Shown here: positions 31,440 through 43,871 of the stretch, in pieces
How the letters are laid out: each line of letters starts with the position of its first letter
Position numbering within the stretch: the stretch's first letter is position 1
Assembly (NCBI GenBank): GCA_902702965.1
Contig: CACRXP010000187.1
Span: 744,617-808,616 of the forward strand
DNA length: 64,000 nt
Origin: Spirometra erinaceieuropaei
Taxonomy: Eukaryota > Platyhelminthes > Cestoda > Diphyllobothriidea > Diphyllobothriidae
Direction of reading: 5' to 3'
Position numbers and translations under genes: made by a program
Notes under the pieces: model-generated
Seen by the model: only the letters and a program-made list of their open reading frames with translations
Databases searched by the model: none
Told to the model about the DNA's origin: nothing

Positions 31440-32030
31440 CATACATACGTACATACGCAATATGTTGACTGTGTTCTTGAAGGCCACTCACATGACCACA
31501 AGCAATGGATGCTTGATGCTGTATCGTATGACAGATCGCAAAGCTTTATCTTGGAAGTTGTTCAATCTCTCGGCTGGCCGGCTTTGATTGTCCCCTTTCG
31601 AACTAAGGGTGTTATTTCTTATATGTTTAGCTAACTGTTTGTCATTGCTGTCGAACCAAATATCAGTCGATGGCGGAGGTCTGCAGATGAATGCGCAGGC
31701 CTGCATTCGCCGGCGTCAGATCGATAAATTGGTTTTCTGAGCACTCATCCGATGTTCACGCTTCAGGGACTGCCAACGTGAGTTTAATTCCTCATCCAAT
31801 AAGATAATAATCCACTTCGGAAGCAAACGAGGAGGAGAAGAATCGTCTGAGGCCTGAGCCTCGGATGAAAACTCAGTCGATCGCTCTATTGATCTGGCCA
31901 TGGCGTAAGGTGCGTTGCGCTGTCACCAGGAGTCTTGCGTAATTGGTCAGTGTTCTCCAGTGGTTTACTTCTGCAAGTCACGTATGAAAATGTTTTAGGA
32001 TTTTAAATGACATCTGACGAGTCAATACAG
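31440..32030. repeat. Segmental duplication SD3, copy 1 (direct, with 42100-42690)
   Basis: Shared landmarks: ACGTACATACGCA.TATGTTGAC, GCCACTCACATGACCACAAG, CTTGATGCTGTATCGTATGA, GCGCAGGCCTGCATTCGCC and GAGTTTAATTCCTCATCCAA. Minus-strand frames of 61-72 codons are shared between copies but each is disrupted and unrecognised. Confidence 0.85.
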
Positions 32031-33529
32031 TAATTTTCACAGTTTTATTCCCCCAAATATTAAGCGCAATATGGTCTAGAGATTGACAGCTAGAGTGCGA
32101 CCTATCTGCTCTCATGAGACTGTTGAGACAACCACGTGAGCCGCAACCTGCTTGACTCATGGTCTACTGGCCCCCAGTCTAGTAGCAAGTGTAATGATCT
32201 TCCCACTTCATACTCGATGACGAGACTTCGACCAGGCGAAATAATTAGCCACACGGGGGTCGCACAGGTGAACAGATTTCCCAAAACCAGGGTCGGTGCG
32301 TCAGATGGTCGAGCCATCACCTCACCAACATCGAGCGAACGTGACGAAATTGCAGCAATTAACGACGCGAATGTTGGCCATCAAACAGTCGGCACACCGG
32401 GTGCGACAATCCCTGATTAAGGGGGAGGGGGGAGCCGTGAATGTTCATGAAAATGCGGTAGCATTGCGACTGCATCCTATAAATACTGCAGCCCCTTTTT
32501 CATGAACCACCCCTATCTGATTTCGTCTCTGATGATGGGTTCGAGCAGGAATCCAAAACGTAAGACTAATAAAGCTCTTGTCCCAGCGATCGTGTCTCCT
32601 TATTTAAAGCGGGGACTTGAAACTCAAACAGACTTTAATACCGCATCTTAACTCGTTAGCACCTTTTTAATTTGCCCTATACTGCCTTTCGTATGCTGCA
32701 TTGGGAAGAAACCAGGTAGACCAAGGTATGAAACCTGACCGCAAATATCAGCCTGTGAGCAGAGGACATTCCAAGCACTCACATTTGTGTTCATGTAGGG
32801 GGACGGGTAGCGTGTGCCGCGCTCAGAAATGTTGTTATGTCCTGTCAGTCAACCTCGCCTCATCCCAGCATCTGCTGTTTGACCGGCTGGGACGGTGGAC
32901 TAATGCATGGATGAGGTGGAAGGGCTTGAGGTAAACGCAGAAGGATCTACAATTATAAGGCAAACAATTACGTGAGAGGGAGGAAAAATGTGTGATCGAC
33001 ACCGAATAATGCAAGCTCACGGCCGTTTCAGCGTATATGGCATTAGAAAAATTCTGGCAATTTCAAATACATCACTACGGAGCACATACCGTGACTTCAA
33101 ATGATGTCAGAGGACAGTAAGATTTTTCCAAACACGGCAGTTCGACCGTCGTTGCCACGGTGATTCGCACGGATATACTTCCTGAACCCTGCACGTTCAT
33201 CTGCAAATATCTTATTTCGGATATCTTCATAGTACCCTCCCAACAATTTTCCTACAATTTATGGTATACTTCAAACAAGCAAAGATTGGTAATGTTGGGT
33301 TTTATGCGTTCAGATGCACGTCAGGCATTGGTTTGTGAAAAAAAGCTGAAACTACATTGTTTTCCAGTGCTTTCCTTTGGCAATGAGAGAACATCTACTA
33401 ATAACTCGAGGACCCAACACAAATATTATGCGATGCATTGGTACTTGAGTGTTGCCTTGATGACGAGAGTTATAAAAGTTTGCCTCTGGTTCTAGATGGT
33501 AAATATTTCTGGACTTTAGTGTTATAATT
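32031..33529. other. Mostly unassigned; contains a PLE-like terminal repeat
   Basis: Near 32470-32610 a sequence with TATAAATACTGCAGCCCC, a hammerhead-like core and ACTAATAAAGCTCTTGTCCC resembles a PLE terminal repeat of a second subfamily. The rest, including frames up to 111 codons at 33160-33495, is not recognised. Confidence 0.4.
32529..32563 (+). ncRNA. Hammerhead-like core, second PLE subfamily, decayed
   Basis: It reads CTGATGA, stem II GGGTTC-loop-GAATCC (one G-T pair), then AAAAC and GTA where GAAAC and GTC are expected. Stem II sequence differs from the 19-21 kb copies yet pairs. The core substitutions suggest loss of activity. Confidence 0.5.
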
Positions 33530-33790
33530 TTGTGTTAGCTCCTAGTGTTATTGGTTAGGGTTAGAGTTCGAGGTTAGCATAATGGGTTAGTTTTAAACCC
33601 CCTCTCACTACGGGTCCCGTAGGACATGCCGCTGGCTCTTGTCTAATTCAGGTGTGGGAGCGAGGTAAGATCTGGCCAAGCTGCCGAGTTCGAAGAGGCT
33701 AATTGAAAAATGTGGAAAAGGACTCAGGCCAATTTCAGGCTTGCGCGCGTATAGACAGTCTATTTTTTGTTCGTTATCAATGTTGAATTA
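33530..33790. repeat. Dispersed repeat with telomere-like motifs (copy 2)
   Basis: GTTATTGGTTAGGGTTAGAG followed by CGGGTCCCGTAGGACATGCC, CTTGTCTAATTCAGGTGTGG and GCGTATAGACAGTCTAT, matching 31100-31420 in direct orientation. Confidence 0.7.
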
Positions 33791-34799
33791 GTCCGAAAAC
33801 ATTCCATTTTCGGAAGATTTTTTTTCCAACATGCGTCCAAAAATGCATCCGATAATGAGTGCGGGTTTTTGTTAGGCATCTTTTAATGTTTTACGGATAT
33901 CTGTGCGCAGTTTACGGCAAGTGGGTGGTTGCTTACTACGCCATTTGATTAATTTTGCGTCCGAATGCCTTTGTTTTACGGCTTGACCTAAATCGCTGAA
34001 TGTGCTTTACAGAATTCTTTTTCAGAAAACGTTTGAATGATTGACGTTGCAATACGTTTGTCTTCATGTGTCCTTTCGCACCGATGTTATGGTCATCTGC
34101 ATAACGGTATTTAGATATGCAAAGATTGCACGTGAGCTGTTTGAGAATCGCTCCTCCCGAATTGTGCCCGACTCTTGCCCTCGTTAGCTACTTATTGAAA
34201 CATTACTTGTATATCTTAAAACACTTATACTTGATATGCTGTGAATTGATATGTCGTACGGCGCGTTTAATGGTTGCAAACTCTTTTATGCTTACCTCTG
34301 GGTTTCGCGACTCAAATTTTCAAAAGAGGCTCCGCAACTTTGGGCCTTCATTCATTTCTCCTCAGCTTTCCTTAGAAAATGCTGTAATATAGTGATTAAG
34401 TTAGTTACACATTTTGCAGTCAATTATTGCAAATAATTGCGTTCTTAACGGATGCTGTCTCTCGGCAAGATTTACTGTTTTGATAACGATCCCAATCGAA
34501 TTGTGTTGGAGAGGTTTTCACTACTCTAATCACCAAATCCTCCCGTCGTCGAGAGATAATACTTTCGTCCTAGAGGTACCGCCCCAAAAGGGTCAAGCTA
34601 GTCAGCGACGAAACTGCTGTGAGCAGGACTCACTGCTCTTAGGGATACAACCCATGCACAGAGTCTTAATGCCGCATTCTTGAAACTCCTTACTCTAACG
34701 ATCTCCATTAAAAATTTCATGGCAATTACACGCAGAAAGCCCGTGTAAATCCGTATTCTCACATACCGGCAGTTTCTCCTTTCAGATATCGAGGAGGCT
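33791..34799. other. No recognised gene
   Basis: AT-rich DNA with short overlapping frames (34117-34683) that I cannot assign. Confidence 0.3.
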
Positions 34800-37700
34800 T
34801 ATGCATGCGTCCGGTTCGTGCATACAAACCCGTCTCATACGGGCAATGCCAGTTCTGAGGTGCTCATTCATTGACTTGCGCCTTCGATAGGCTAAACTCG
34901 TGTTTGCAGCCATGAAAAATTTTTAAAATGCGCACCTGAGTCTCCGTAGCATCAAATGATCCACAGGCAAGAAGTACATTTCCGTGATGTGTTTTGCATG
35001 TGTTCGCCTATCTCTTCATTGGATTATCCTGCACGATTGGTGGTATTACGATTGTACTACAGTCATATTTTCGAAGCAAAAAGCATTTCGAAATATCGGT
35101 TAACATTTCATGAGTTAGTACACCTACTGTCGGCGACTATTTCAGATAAATGCTCTTACGTGAACAGAAATACAGAAATAAGAAGTGGATGGGGTGACCC
35201 TTCTAAATTTGAATGCCATAAATTACCATTTGGGTGTGAGCTAAGGACTCCACATATTTATCCTATGTGAGTCACATTATTCTATCTATGCTTTCTTTCT
35301 TCTTTACACATCCACTGTTTTTAGTTCTCCTTGTCCTTCCTCGTCGTAGTTGCTGGTTGGTCAAATACTTGTGCCGTCTGTGGAAAATCTAGTAATAATT
35401 TCTCTGTATGCGATGCAGCGACGCAAATGGCGGTTTCAAGCGATGTGTCGATTTGTCTTATAGCTCCTCGCGTTGATCGGATTCATGCTCATTATAACAA
35501 AATTTACGTCTTCACTGCCCGTATCAACGCTGTATAAGCGAAGAAGATCTGACTGGCAAAGTGCCTGAATCGACAAACAGTCCCGATTTAGTCAAATTCA
35601 CCATGTAGAGTCAGAAACAAGCCTATATAACTCTCGTTATCAAATCAAGAACCAGTGCATCCTGCAATATCTGAGTTATGTCCTCACGCTGTTAGTGGAC
35701 ACTCGCTCATCGTATGATCTTCTTCAATGTACAAGGCACCCGTTTTTTTGCAAGTTCACTGCCCAGGAATATTAATTCGATTGATGCTGCTTAGTTTATT
35801 TAGCCGATATTTTTTGCGTGTCCGTGGTTTTTTTCCAATTTAGCACCCACGTGGTGCAGGGCAACAACGTACGTAAATAACCCTTTCTAGGTGATATAAT
35901 CCGATTATCAATGCATAAAATGTGGTTGTTGTGCGTGGGCAAGAGTTTATGATGCTCGGCACCCAAAACCGCCTCACTCCTGCCATTTGAACATCGCGTC
36001 CGCTTCTTCATGAACTTTCGGGACCCCGATTGGTCTTCAGCAAATATCGCGTTCCAAAACGCTGCTTCAACATCTTCTCCATTAGTTTTAAATTGCAGGA
36101 TATACTGACAGATCAGACAATAAGCTATTTATGACATAAACTAACTGTCAGCGAGGAGATAACGAGGGACGAAAGAGGGCCATAGGTCAGGATGGGGTGA
36201 CTCACTAGCAGTTTATGTCACAAATGAGTCTTAACTGAGTTTAAAATCAGGCATTCTTTGGCTTGCTGAATACATTTATGCAAAGTAACAGAATGTCGCT
36301 GAGTATCGATACACCAACAAAAGAATATTGTAAGACCCAAGAGCCGCGTGTTTTCCGAAAGAGAATTGTGGGTAGATACTTGCGCTGACTTCCTTCAAGC
36401 CATAAAACGGTGGAGTTTCTGCATCAGGGAAGTCAAATGATACATAATTCAGCCACCTTCTGACCATGAGCCGCGCAAAATAATAAATAAAATAGTAAGT
36501 GATACCACCCAACAGATATTGCTCAAAATCCTAGGACATTTTCTTAGTAGCTTTGCAAAAGGAAACACGGAAACACAATTATTTACTATTTATTTTTATT
36601 TTTTGCATATCAAATCGTGGGTTGCTCCTAAACGTCAAAAATGCCTGCATTCGACTGCTTTACTTGTGTGAATTAAGCAGGAATAAATGTTTTTTCATTC
36701 TTAACTTGAAACAGCGATCAGCTAGAAAACTATATTTCAAAAATTTGATGAAGGACATCGTTCGAAATCCCAGGGCAGTTATATACGTGATTTGCAGCAG
36801 TAAACCATTAGCAAACAAAGTATGTTTTAAGTGTTTTTATTTTTTCACATAATCAACATGCGGTGCCCCTAAACGTCATAAAATCCAATGTTTCCATTTT
36901 CCTTGTGTGCAGTGTACCCTACATTGTAGTCATATGTAGGAACACATGTTGTTCATTCGAAACTTGAAGCAAAGCGGCCAGCTAAAGAATGAGACTAAAA
37001 ACTTTGACGAAGATTACTTTGGTGCCATTTTAACTTGAAAACAGCTGCGAATGATCAAGACCTAGGCCTTTGCTACCCGCGGAGAAGTCCGCTATGTAAG
37101 GCAGCTGTGTTTCGCTCGAGCCTTCAATGTGTGGTGACGTGGTTCACGTACGTGGTCCTGAGTGTCTATGTTTAAACAGCCTAACTGTTCACTCTGGTTT
37201 CACTAAACCCAAAGCCCACCTTCCATCTTCTTAATGTGCGGAATAATGTGGCAATGGGAGAAACAGAATGCCTTTGGTGGCACTCTCAACAGGAGAAGGT
37301 CCCTCGATAATTATGTTTCATAATCTATGTGTTACCACGTTTCGGGCTCCGTCTTGCTAATGTAATTCAGTGACACCCAGAAAATGCAGAATTTTATATT
37401 CATTTATTTGTTTGTCTGAGAACCCAACACTACATATGCGAGCAGCATTCAGCTTCTCATGGGAAATGCGGACAAAATGGGGCATGCATGCACGCAAAGC
37501 AGGCAGACGGGCTAGGAACGCAAGCCCCTCGAACATCATGGGGTAGTAAGATAGACTGGAAATGAAACTGTGATTGGGACTTATTATGTTCAAGTCCCAA
37601 TTATTGAAGTTCAGTCATGCACAAGTCACTAATGTCCCACTGCCAAGACAGTGAAGATGATTCAACAATCAGCTGCACGCTCAACGTGACCCTCCCTCTG

Positions 37701-38700
37701 TAATGCCGCCTGAGGGTTTATGCCTATTTTTGGCCTCGATGCCAGCTCATGTGAGTAAGCTTACCTCGCCAGGCTGACGTGATCAGTGATGACTCCAGAT
37801 CGCGGCAAGAGTCATTTGAACAACCTCTGTAAATCTCCTTGATCATCGAATGTTCTCCATGACTAAGTAAACACACTTAATAAATCGATAACTATTTAAT
37901 AATCAATTCTTCTGACCTGAAGTACAAAAACAGGGTGTTAGTTGCACTCCTGAAGGGAAGACAGTCTGTTTCAAAGGGGGATGTCAATGGTGAATGTTCA
38001 GACAAGGTGGTTTTCAATGACGCCGGTGAAGACGAAGTAATCGAGATAATGTGGAAGTAACAGGTATTCCGAGCACGCCTTGGACCATTTAAATTCACCT
38101 CCGCGGAAAATGATTCGAGTGATTTCCGAAAAGGGGTATATTTGAAATAATCCATTAGATATACTTGAAAAGGATCAGTCCAAATGTGTTAGGTTGATTC
38201 TGCGATCGTCACTGTGGAAGCTGAGGGAATGGTCTGATTGTCGACAGTAGGAGTGAGCAGAGCGAAAAATTGCTGATTGTCATGGCACCGAATTGTGGTA
38301 GGTGTCCGTGTCTTCTGCAAACAAAATACTACTGAATTATGCCACCTCACTGATCAGGCAGGAGAACACTTAGCCGTTTGCAGGAAGACGCAAAAACTGC
38401 ATATGAACGTTGGGTGCGCTGACTAGGTACAGGAGACATTTTGACGTCACATTTCGACAAAGCCAGGTTCGATTTGGCGATTTCATTGGGTAGGAGGCGC
38501 GTGAATTCTGCTACGCATTGTTTTGAATGAGGCCAGTGAGGACCGCGCAATCTCTATAATGTGGAGATAACAGGAATACAGAGGACGCAGCTAGTCAAAC
38601 TGAGCATATTTTTGTCACTAACGAAATTGTCTCTTGGTGGTCACCACAGTTTTAGAGTCAATCGAAGCTATACTTCTATTCGGTCGAGGAGACGGTTAGC
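34800..38700. repeat. Segmental duplication SD1, copy 2
   Basis: This is the direct counterpart of 12880-18700, lacking the MITEs found there at 14315 and 15465. It retains the right end of the older MITE (about 34985-35129, ending CACCTACTG at 35129). It continues into the pseudo first exon at 38714, whereas copy 1 breaks off at about 18712. No intact gene is seen inside it. Confidence 0.85.
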
Positions 38701-38713
38701 ATGACATGTAGCT

Positions 38714-39068
38714 ATGTCCTGACAGTAATCTGGAACGGTCGGGGTGTTCTTAGTGACTTATGTGTTTTCAATAACTGGTCAATTTTGTCCAGAGATCAGA
38801 AGAAGCCGTCCACAATTACCCGCCTCCCAACCACACATATATCTTTACTGTCCAGTCCAAAGCCTCCAACTCTGTCCACCAGTAAATCCCAGTACCGTGC
38901 AGAAATCCCTAAACGTTCAATTGCGGTCATGCCGATTTGCGAGAGAACTCTTCACTTCCTCTGCTGACGACAATTTCGGTGTTCGATTTCTTACATTCAA
39001 TGATTTTGTCTGAGATGCCTAATGTGTAATTGGATAGGATGCGGCTACCTGATGTCTACATGATCTAT
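38714..39068 (+). pseudogene. GT31 first-exon pseudogene
   Basis: The sequence aligns with the intact first exons, but the start ATGTCC is followed at once by TGA, and the frame shifts later. Recognisable pieces are ILSRDQKKPSTIT, LYCPVQSLQLCPPVNPSTVQ, QLRSCRFARELFTSSADDN and, after an internal stop, VYMIYSVD. No splice donor corresponding to GTAAGT is visible. It faces the orphan first exon at 40909 about 1.4 kb away. Confidence 0.8.
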
Positions 39069-39164
39069 TCAGTGGACACCCTCACGCACGCCAACACACA
39101 TCAAATTGTCGTATAGCCGACAGCGGTGAAATACGAAACAACACTTTTTTGAACAAGCGTGTTA

Positions 39165-41950
39165 AAGCCTCTGGCAAAACATTTTCTTAGTCATGACATG
39201 TTTAGTGAACATGTCTCACTTAACGAATTCTTCAGGGGTGGGAAGAGAACAGGTAATTAATATTTTAAAAACATTCACCTTTTATTATTTCTTAGAGATG
39301 ATTCAGTACGTGTCAGTCTAATAGAAAAGTGTCGGGTGGAGTAATTAGCACCTGCATCACGCTCTTGGAAACACCAGCGACGCCGGCATGTTGACTTCCC
39401 ATTAAAGGCGTAAGTGCAAATTGGGGAACTGTCTCCTCGGCAAATTAGTCGCCATCGGGCCACGAGTATTTTCGCCTTCATTACTGAGTTCTTTTTATGA
39501 TATGTTGTGTTTGTGCGGATACCGCTCAAAAATGCATAGCAAAGTCATCTATACTAGTGGTTCGTAGCCCTATTTGACAAACTATCGCATTGTTCACAAC
39601 GTCTCAGCATTTACCAGTCACTCTTTAAAGTACTACAGCAATTTTCAAGTTCTAGCTTGCCGACAGTGATCAACTGTCCGACTAAATATCTACGCAAGGA
39701 TCATGACTCGGATTCAGGCATGTCTGAATAAACACAGGGGGAGAGTGGTGGGATTGGGCTACTCTAACTTGATGGCTCGACCCCACAATTGACACATGCA
39801 AATTGACAGATTAGCACAAAAAGGACTCCAGTCAGAAATGGTCATTCCGTTGTCTCTAGTCTTTGCCGGTTATATTATTATGATACAAGATCTGTCATGC
39901 AAATACAGCTGTAGTCATGCATTCTGTGTGGTGCTGTGAACGTGTGCACATGGCCAATCGCAGCTGACGGAACAACCAGAGTGTGGCTCAGTGTTTAGGG
40001 CGGTGGAATTCTACCCGCCAGGTGTTCCACACCACATGTTTGAAATGACTTGTCAAAACCAAAAAAAGACATTCTCTTAAGTAAAGCCATACTAAGCAAA
40101 GACAGTTTTCCTCGAAATATGCAAAATTAACACAACTATCAGCTATGAACTAGAACAAAAATTCTTGCGGAAGACAAGGCTCAATTGAAAACTATAACAA
40201 AAATGAACAGTCAAGTCATTTATCGAGGCTAGTATTCGGAGGGGACATAACGTATCCTCACTCAAGGAAATAAGTAGAACAGGGTGGGATTTAAGCAGAC
40301 TATCAAATTCCAAATGACATACATGAGTAGACAGCTTTGCACTTTCAACGCTCCTCAGAATACGACAAATCTTTTAAAACATTTAAGAATGAATTTAAAC
40401 GAACAATACATTGATGCTATGGCCGGACTAAATTGTAGAAAGTATTTTCGAAGAGCATTTACCGCGATCAGTGTCATGCCGGACGAATATGCAATCAAGA
40501 CATTATTCAGGTCAACCTCCATTGGATAGATCAAGTAGGCCTCAGGTACACGCAACCTGGCCAATTGCACCTCAAGCATCGCGGACAAGTCTTCAAAAGT
40601 AAGACATCGAACACCGACATTATCGTCAGCAGAGGCAGTTACGAGTTCTCTCGCAAATCGGCATGACCGCAATTGGCCGCCAAGTGATTTCTGCACTGTG
40701 CTTGGATTGACTGGTGGATAGATTTGGAGGCTTTCAACTGGGCAGTTGAAATAGAGGTTTGATGAAGTAGTGCACATGGTGGAAATTGTGGACGGCTCTT
40801 TCTTATCCCTCGACACAATCTGCCAGGTCTTGTAAAATATGTAAACCACTAAGACCACCTCCACGGCTGCTAGCGATTTCACTCGATTTCCTGATGACTG
40901 CCAGGTCATAGCTAAAAGTCATTCGTCCTACCTTCTCCGGAGGAGGGACTGGAGCCGAATGGAAACACAGCTTGAAAAACCTTTAAAATATAATCTGAAA
41001 TCCACCAAGAGACCTTTGCTCTAGTGACTGAAATATGCTCCGATTGCAGCAGGACTTGGCGCTGCGTGCTTGAGCTGAGAAACGAAGAACGGGACCTGGT
41101 TCTCGTAACTTCATCGGGTGTGCCCGCAGTCGACGAACGTTTTAAAGGCGTCAGCGTGCGATCACGTTACGGAGTGACGAATGGCACTCGAACCAGCCCC
41201 GTCCTGGCGTGCAACGTTACCACGATCAAAGGATGTCAGACCTAAAGAGCTATAGAATAACGCCAGCAAACGCATCTGTTGTGGCAATGCAGTCTACGAT
41301 TATCGGAATCGCGTTGTCGAATGAAAGCAAGCTGCCTACTGACATGTCGACGTTTTTTTCGTTTTCGGTGCGTCAACTTGAAGGTTGCAGCCGCTTCATT
41401 TGCAAAGATGTTAGAGTGAACGTCATGCCTAACGGATGCTAGGATCGAGTATTTAAATCTTAATTGTGTTTTCTGGCCCCGATGGGTATACAGAGACAAG
41501 GAACTTTGACAAGCTGAATGCTTAATTGTGTGCAGGCTTATGGGTGAGACAGTGTTTTGTCTATTGTGCCAGAGAACTCCCTTCAGTCCGTTACTCCTTC
41601 GTGGAAAGTGTCGAGCATTACAGAAGTTAGCAGGATTTCGTATGGCTCCTATGGTTTGTCGATGGGCACACCTTCAGTACCAGTGCCGTGCTTTCGGCGA
41701 CGGTGTCGGTTAAACCCCCTTATAGAGAGACATTCGACAAGGAATTGGTGTCGGGATATCGTTGATGAGTTTGGTGCAGCCTCGAGTAAATTACATCCTG
41801 ACGTCGATATGCAGTCCGTTGACTGTCTCCTGCAAGGCCACTCGGAGGACCATAGAGAATACGCGGCCAATGCCGTATTCATATGACGGTTGTTGAGCCA
41901 CTTTCGGAGTACGCGGTCATTCTCTGAGTTAATATGCCCGCTTTTGAAAT
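39165..41950. repeat. Segmental duplication SD2, copy 2 (inverted)
   Basis: This is the inverse of 21150-24000 and contains the orphan first exon 40463-40909 on the minus strand together with its 5' flank to about 41260. Short plus-strand frames at 41024-41886 are the reverse of that flank and are not convincing genes. Confidence 0.85.
40463..40909 (-). CDS. Orphan GT31 first exon (anchor and stem), intact
   Basis: It has 149 codons from ATG at 40909 to a GTAAAT donor (GT at 40462-40461), the same length and phase as the gene B exon 1. The sequence has an anchor segment (VKSLAAVEVVLVVYIFY), then FNCPVESLQIYPPVNPSTVQ, QLRSCRFAREL and LRVPEAYLIYPMEVDLNN. The hydrophobic segment is interrupted by a Glu (AAVEVV), which may weaken membrane insertion. 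No GT31 catalytic exon exists on the minus strand at lower coordinates in the window, since the duplicated block stops short of it. It is probably a duplication by-product, although the frame is unbroken. It could splice to something outside what I recognise. Confidence 0.6.
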
Positions 41951-42099
41951 ACAAGGTTGTTAAGGTTTCTCGCAATGTCGCGCCATCAATTTTGAGAAAC
42001 CCCTTCCTTTCGCAATCATGCTGTTTATGTATATATACTTAGGTAGGAGAGATGATGACGCCGCCTGTAATTGTCACGCGAGTATTAAATTTAGACGTA

Positions 42100-42690
42100 C
42101 ATACGCAGTATGTTGACTGTGTTCTCGAAGGCCACTCACATGACCACAAGCAATGGATGCTTGATGCTGTATCGTATGACACATTGTAGATCTTTATATT
42201 GGAAGTAGTTCAATCTCTGGGCTGGCCGGCCTTGATTTTCGCCGCTCGAACTAAAGGTGTTATTTCTCATTTGTCTTGCCGATTGTTTGTCATTGTTTTC
42301 TAACAAAATATTAGTCGATGACGCAAGTCTGCACATGAATGCGCAGGCCTGCATTCGCCTGCGTCAGATCGATAAATTGGTTTACTGAGCTCTCATCCGA
42401 GGTCCATGCTTCAGGGGCCGCCAGAGTGAGTTTAATTCCTCATCCAATACGATAATAATCAACTTTGGAAACAAACGAGGAGGAGAGGAATCGTTTGAGG
42501 TCTTAGCCTCGGACGAGAACTCGGTCGAGCGCTCTGTTATCTGGCCATGGCGTACGGTGCATTGCGCTGTCACCAGGAGACTTGCGTCATTTGTCAGTGT
42601 TTTCCAGTGGTTTCCTCCTGCAAGTCAAGTATGAAAATGTTTAAGGATTTTGAACGACATCTAACGGGTGGGATCAATTATTTTTTTATT
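42100..42690. repeat. Segmental duplication SD3, copy 2
   Basis: Direct counterpart of 31440-32030. To its right (42700-42800) is an inverted fragment of SD1, with GCACGCGGCTCTTGGGTCTTGC being the inverse of the 36335 block. Confidence 0.8.
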
Positions 42691-42834
42691 TAATCTTTTG
42701 CGCAGCTCAGGGTAACCAGGTGGCTGCATAATGTATCATTTGAATTTCCTGACTCAGGAATGCCACTGCTGTACGGCTTGAGCACGCGGCTCTTGGGTCT
42801 TGCAATATTCTTATGCTGATGTATCGTTTCTCAT

Positions 42835-43562
42835 TTTAGTATCAGTATTAGTGTATTTCGAAGAAATTAGTTGTGTACCTTTGAAATCCCTATTGGATGC
42901 ATGCAGAGCAATTATATGGAGAAAATAGGAAGGAATTAACATGAAAGAAATCCAAGGGGAATAACAAAAGCTGTACGGATGAGCACGGAATGACATGCGT
43001 TTACAGAATTTAGAGGCATATGAACTCGGTTTGTTGATTAAATTCAGAAGACAGTTGGAGTACACTTAATATACAGTAAAAGAAGTAAACATTTTTAGTC
43101 TACAGGCATCGTGGTGAATGCGAGCAGCAGTGTGCGACGGGGTCCAAAATTAATAAATTGCATAAACATATTTTACTTGAATGTTGGCAGTAACATCGAC
43201 AAAACGCCAAAGTGTTAAGGTTAGTTATCAAGGTGGCCGTCGTCCGTCGTTATTGTAGTGCGCGCTCCAATGTTGATCTAGCCTCCGTTTAAAAGTATCT
43301 ACGAATCTCGACATAGTAACATTCTCAGGCAAGGCATTCCAAGAACTTTCGTGTGTCTAGCCGGGCACCAGCCACACACAGTTTGAATGGATGCCTCTCA
43401 GGTTATTCGTAGTCGCCAACTCTAGGAAGTCTGTTATGCAAGGCAGCAGCCCTGATTGCGCACGATGCGGAAAGCTTGTATGTGGTCTCCACGTAGCTGA
43501 CTGTTAATAAAAGGAAAGAGGTCATGATTAGCGAGTAAAAAGAGTCGAATCCACATCAATTT
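42835..43562 (-). mobile_element. CR1-like LINE 3' end
   Basis: The minus strand from about 43550 reads SQLRGDHIQAFRIVRNQG, then DFLELATTNNLRGIHSN, then NALPENVTMSRFVDTFKRRL, the C-terminal blocks of CR1-like proteins, with a stop in between. The 3' UTR (43240 to about 42835) is also found at 48650-49135. The left end of the PLE inverted pair abuts its 5' side at 43563. Confidence 0.75.
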
Positions 43563-43871
43563 GAAGCATTTTGTCCCCGATACGAAGCTGAAGTAGGCAA
43601 GAACGGCAGGATTTATTTGTACCAAAAAATTTTGCGACTGCTCTTCAGCTGCTTCCTGTCGCTTCGTAAGAGAGATAGCGAGTGAGAACAATACAACAGA
43701 TTTGAATTCGTGCAAAAAATCGATGCAGAAACAGCAAGGTTAGGGTTTTGGGCAAAGTTGGCTAATCGATAAAGTTAGTAACACAAGCGCCGTAGGGGAA
43801 GAAAGTGAAAAAAAGGGAAACGTTAAAGAGCAAAAACTGAGAGGAGAGAGGGGGAATCATTCAGCTAAAGG

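Noticed and set aside
41024..41886. Series of plus-strand frames of 61-109 codons
   Set aside because: They are the reverse of the duplicated 5' flank of the GT31 first exon and are disrupted in the other copy.
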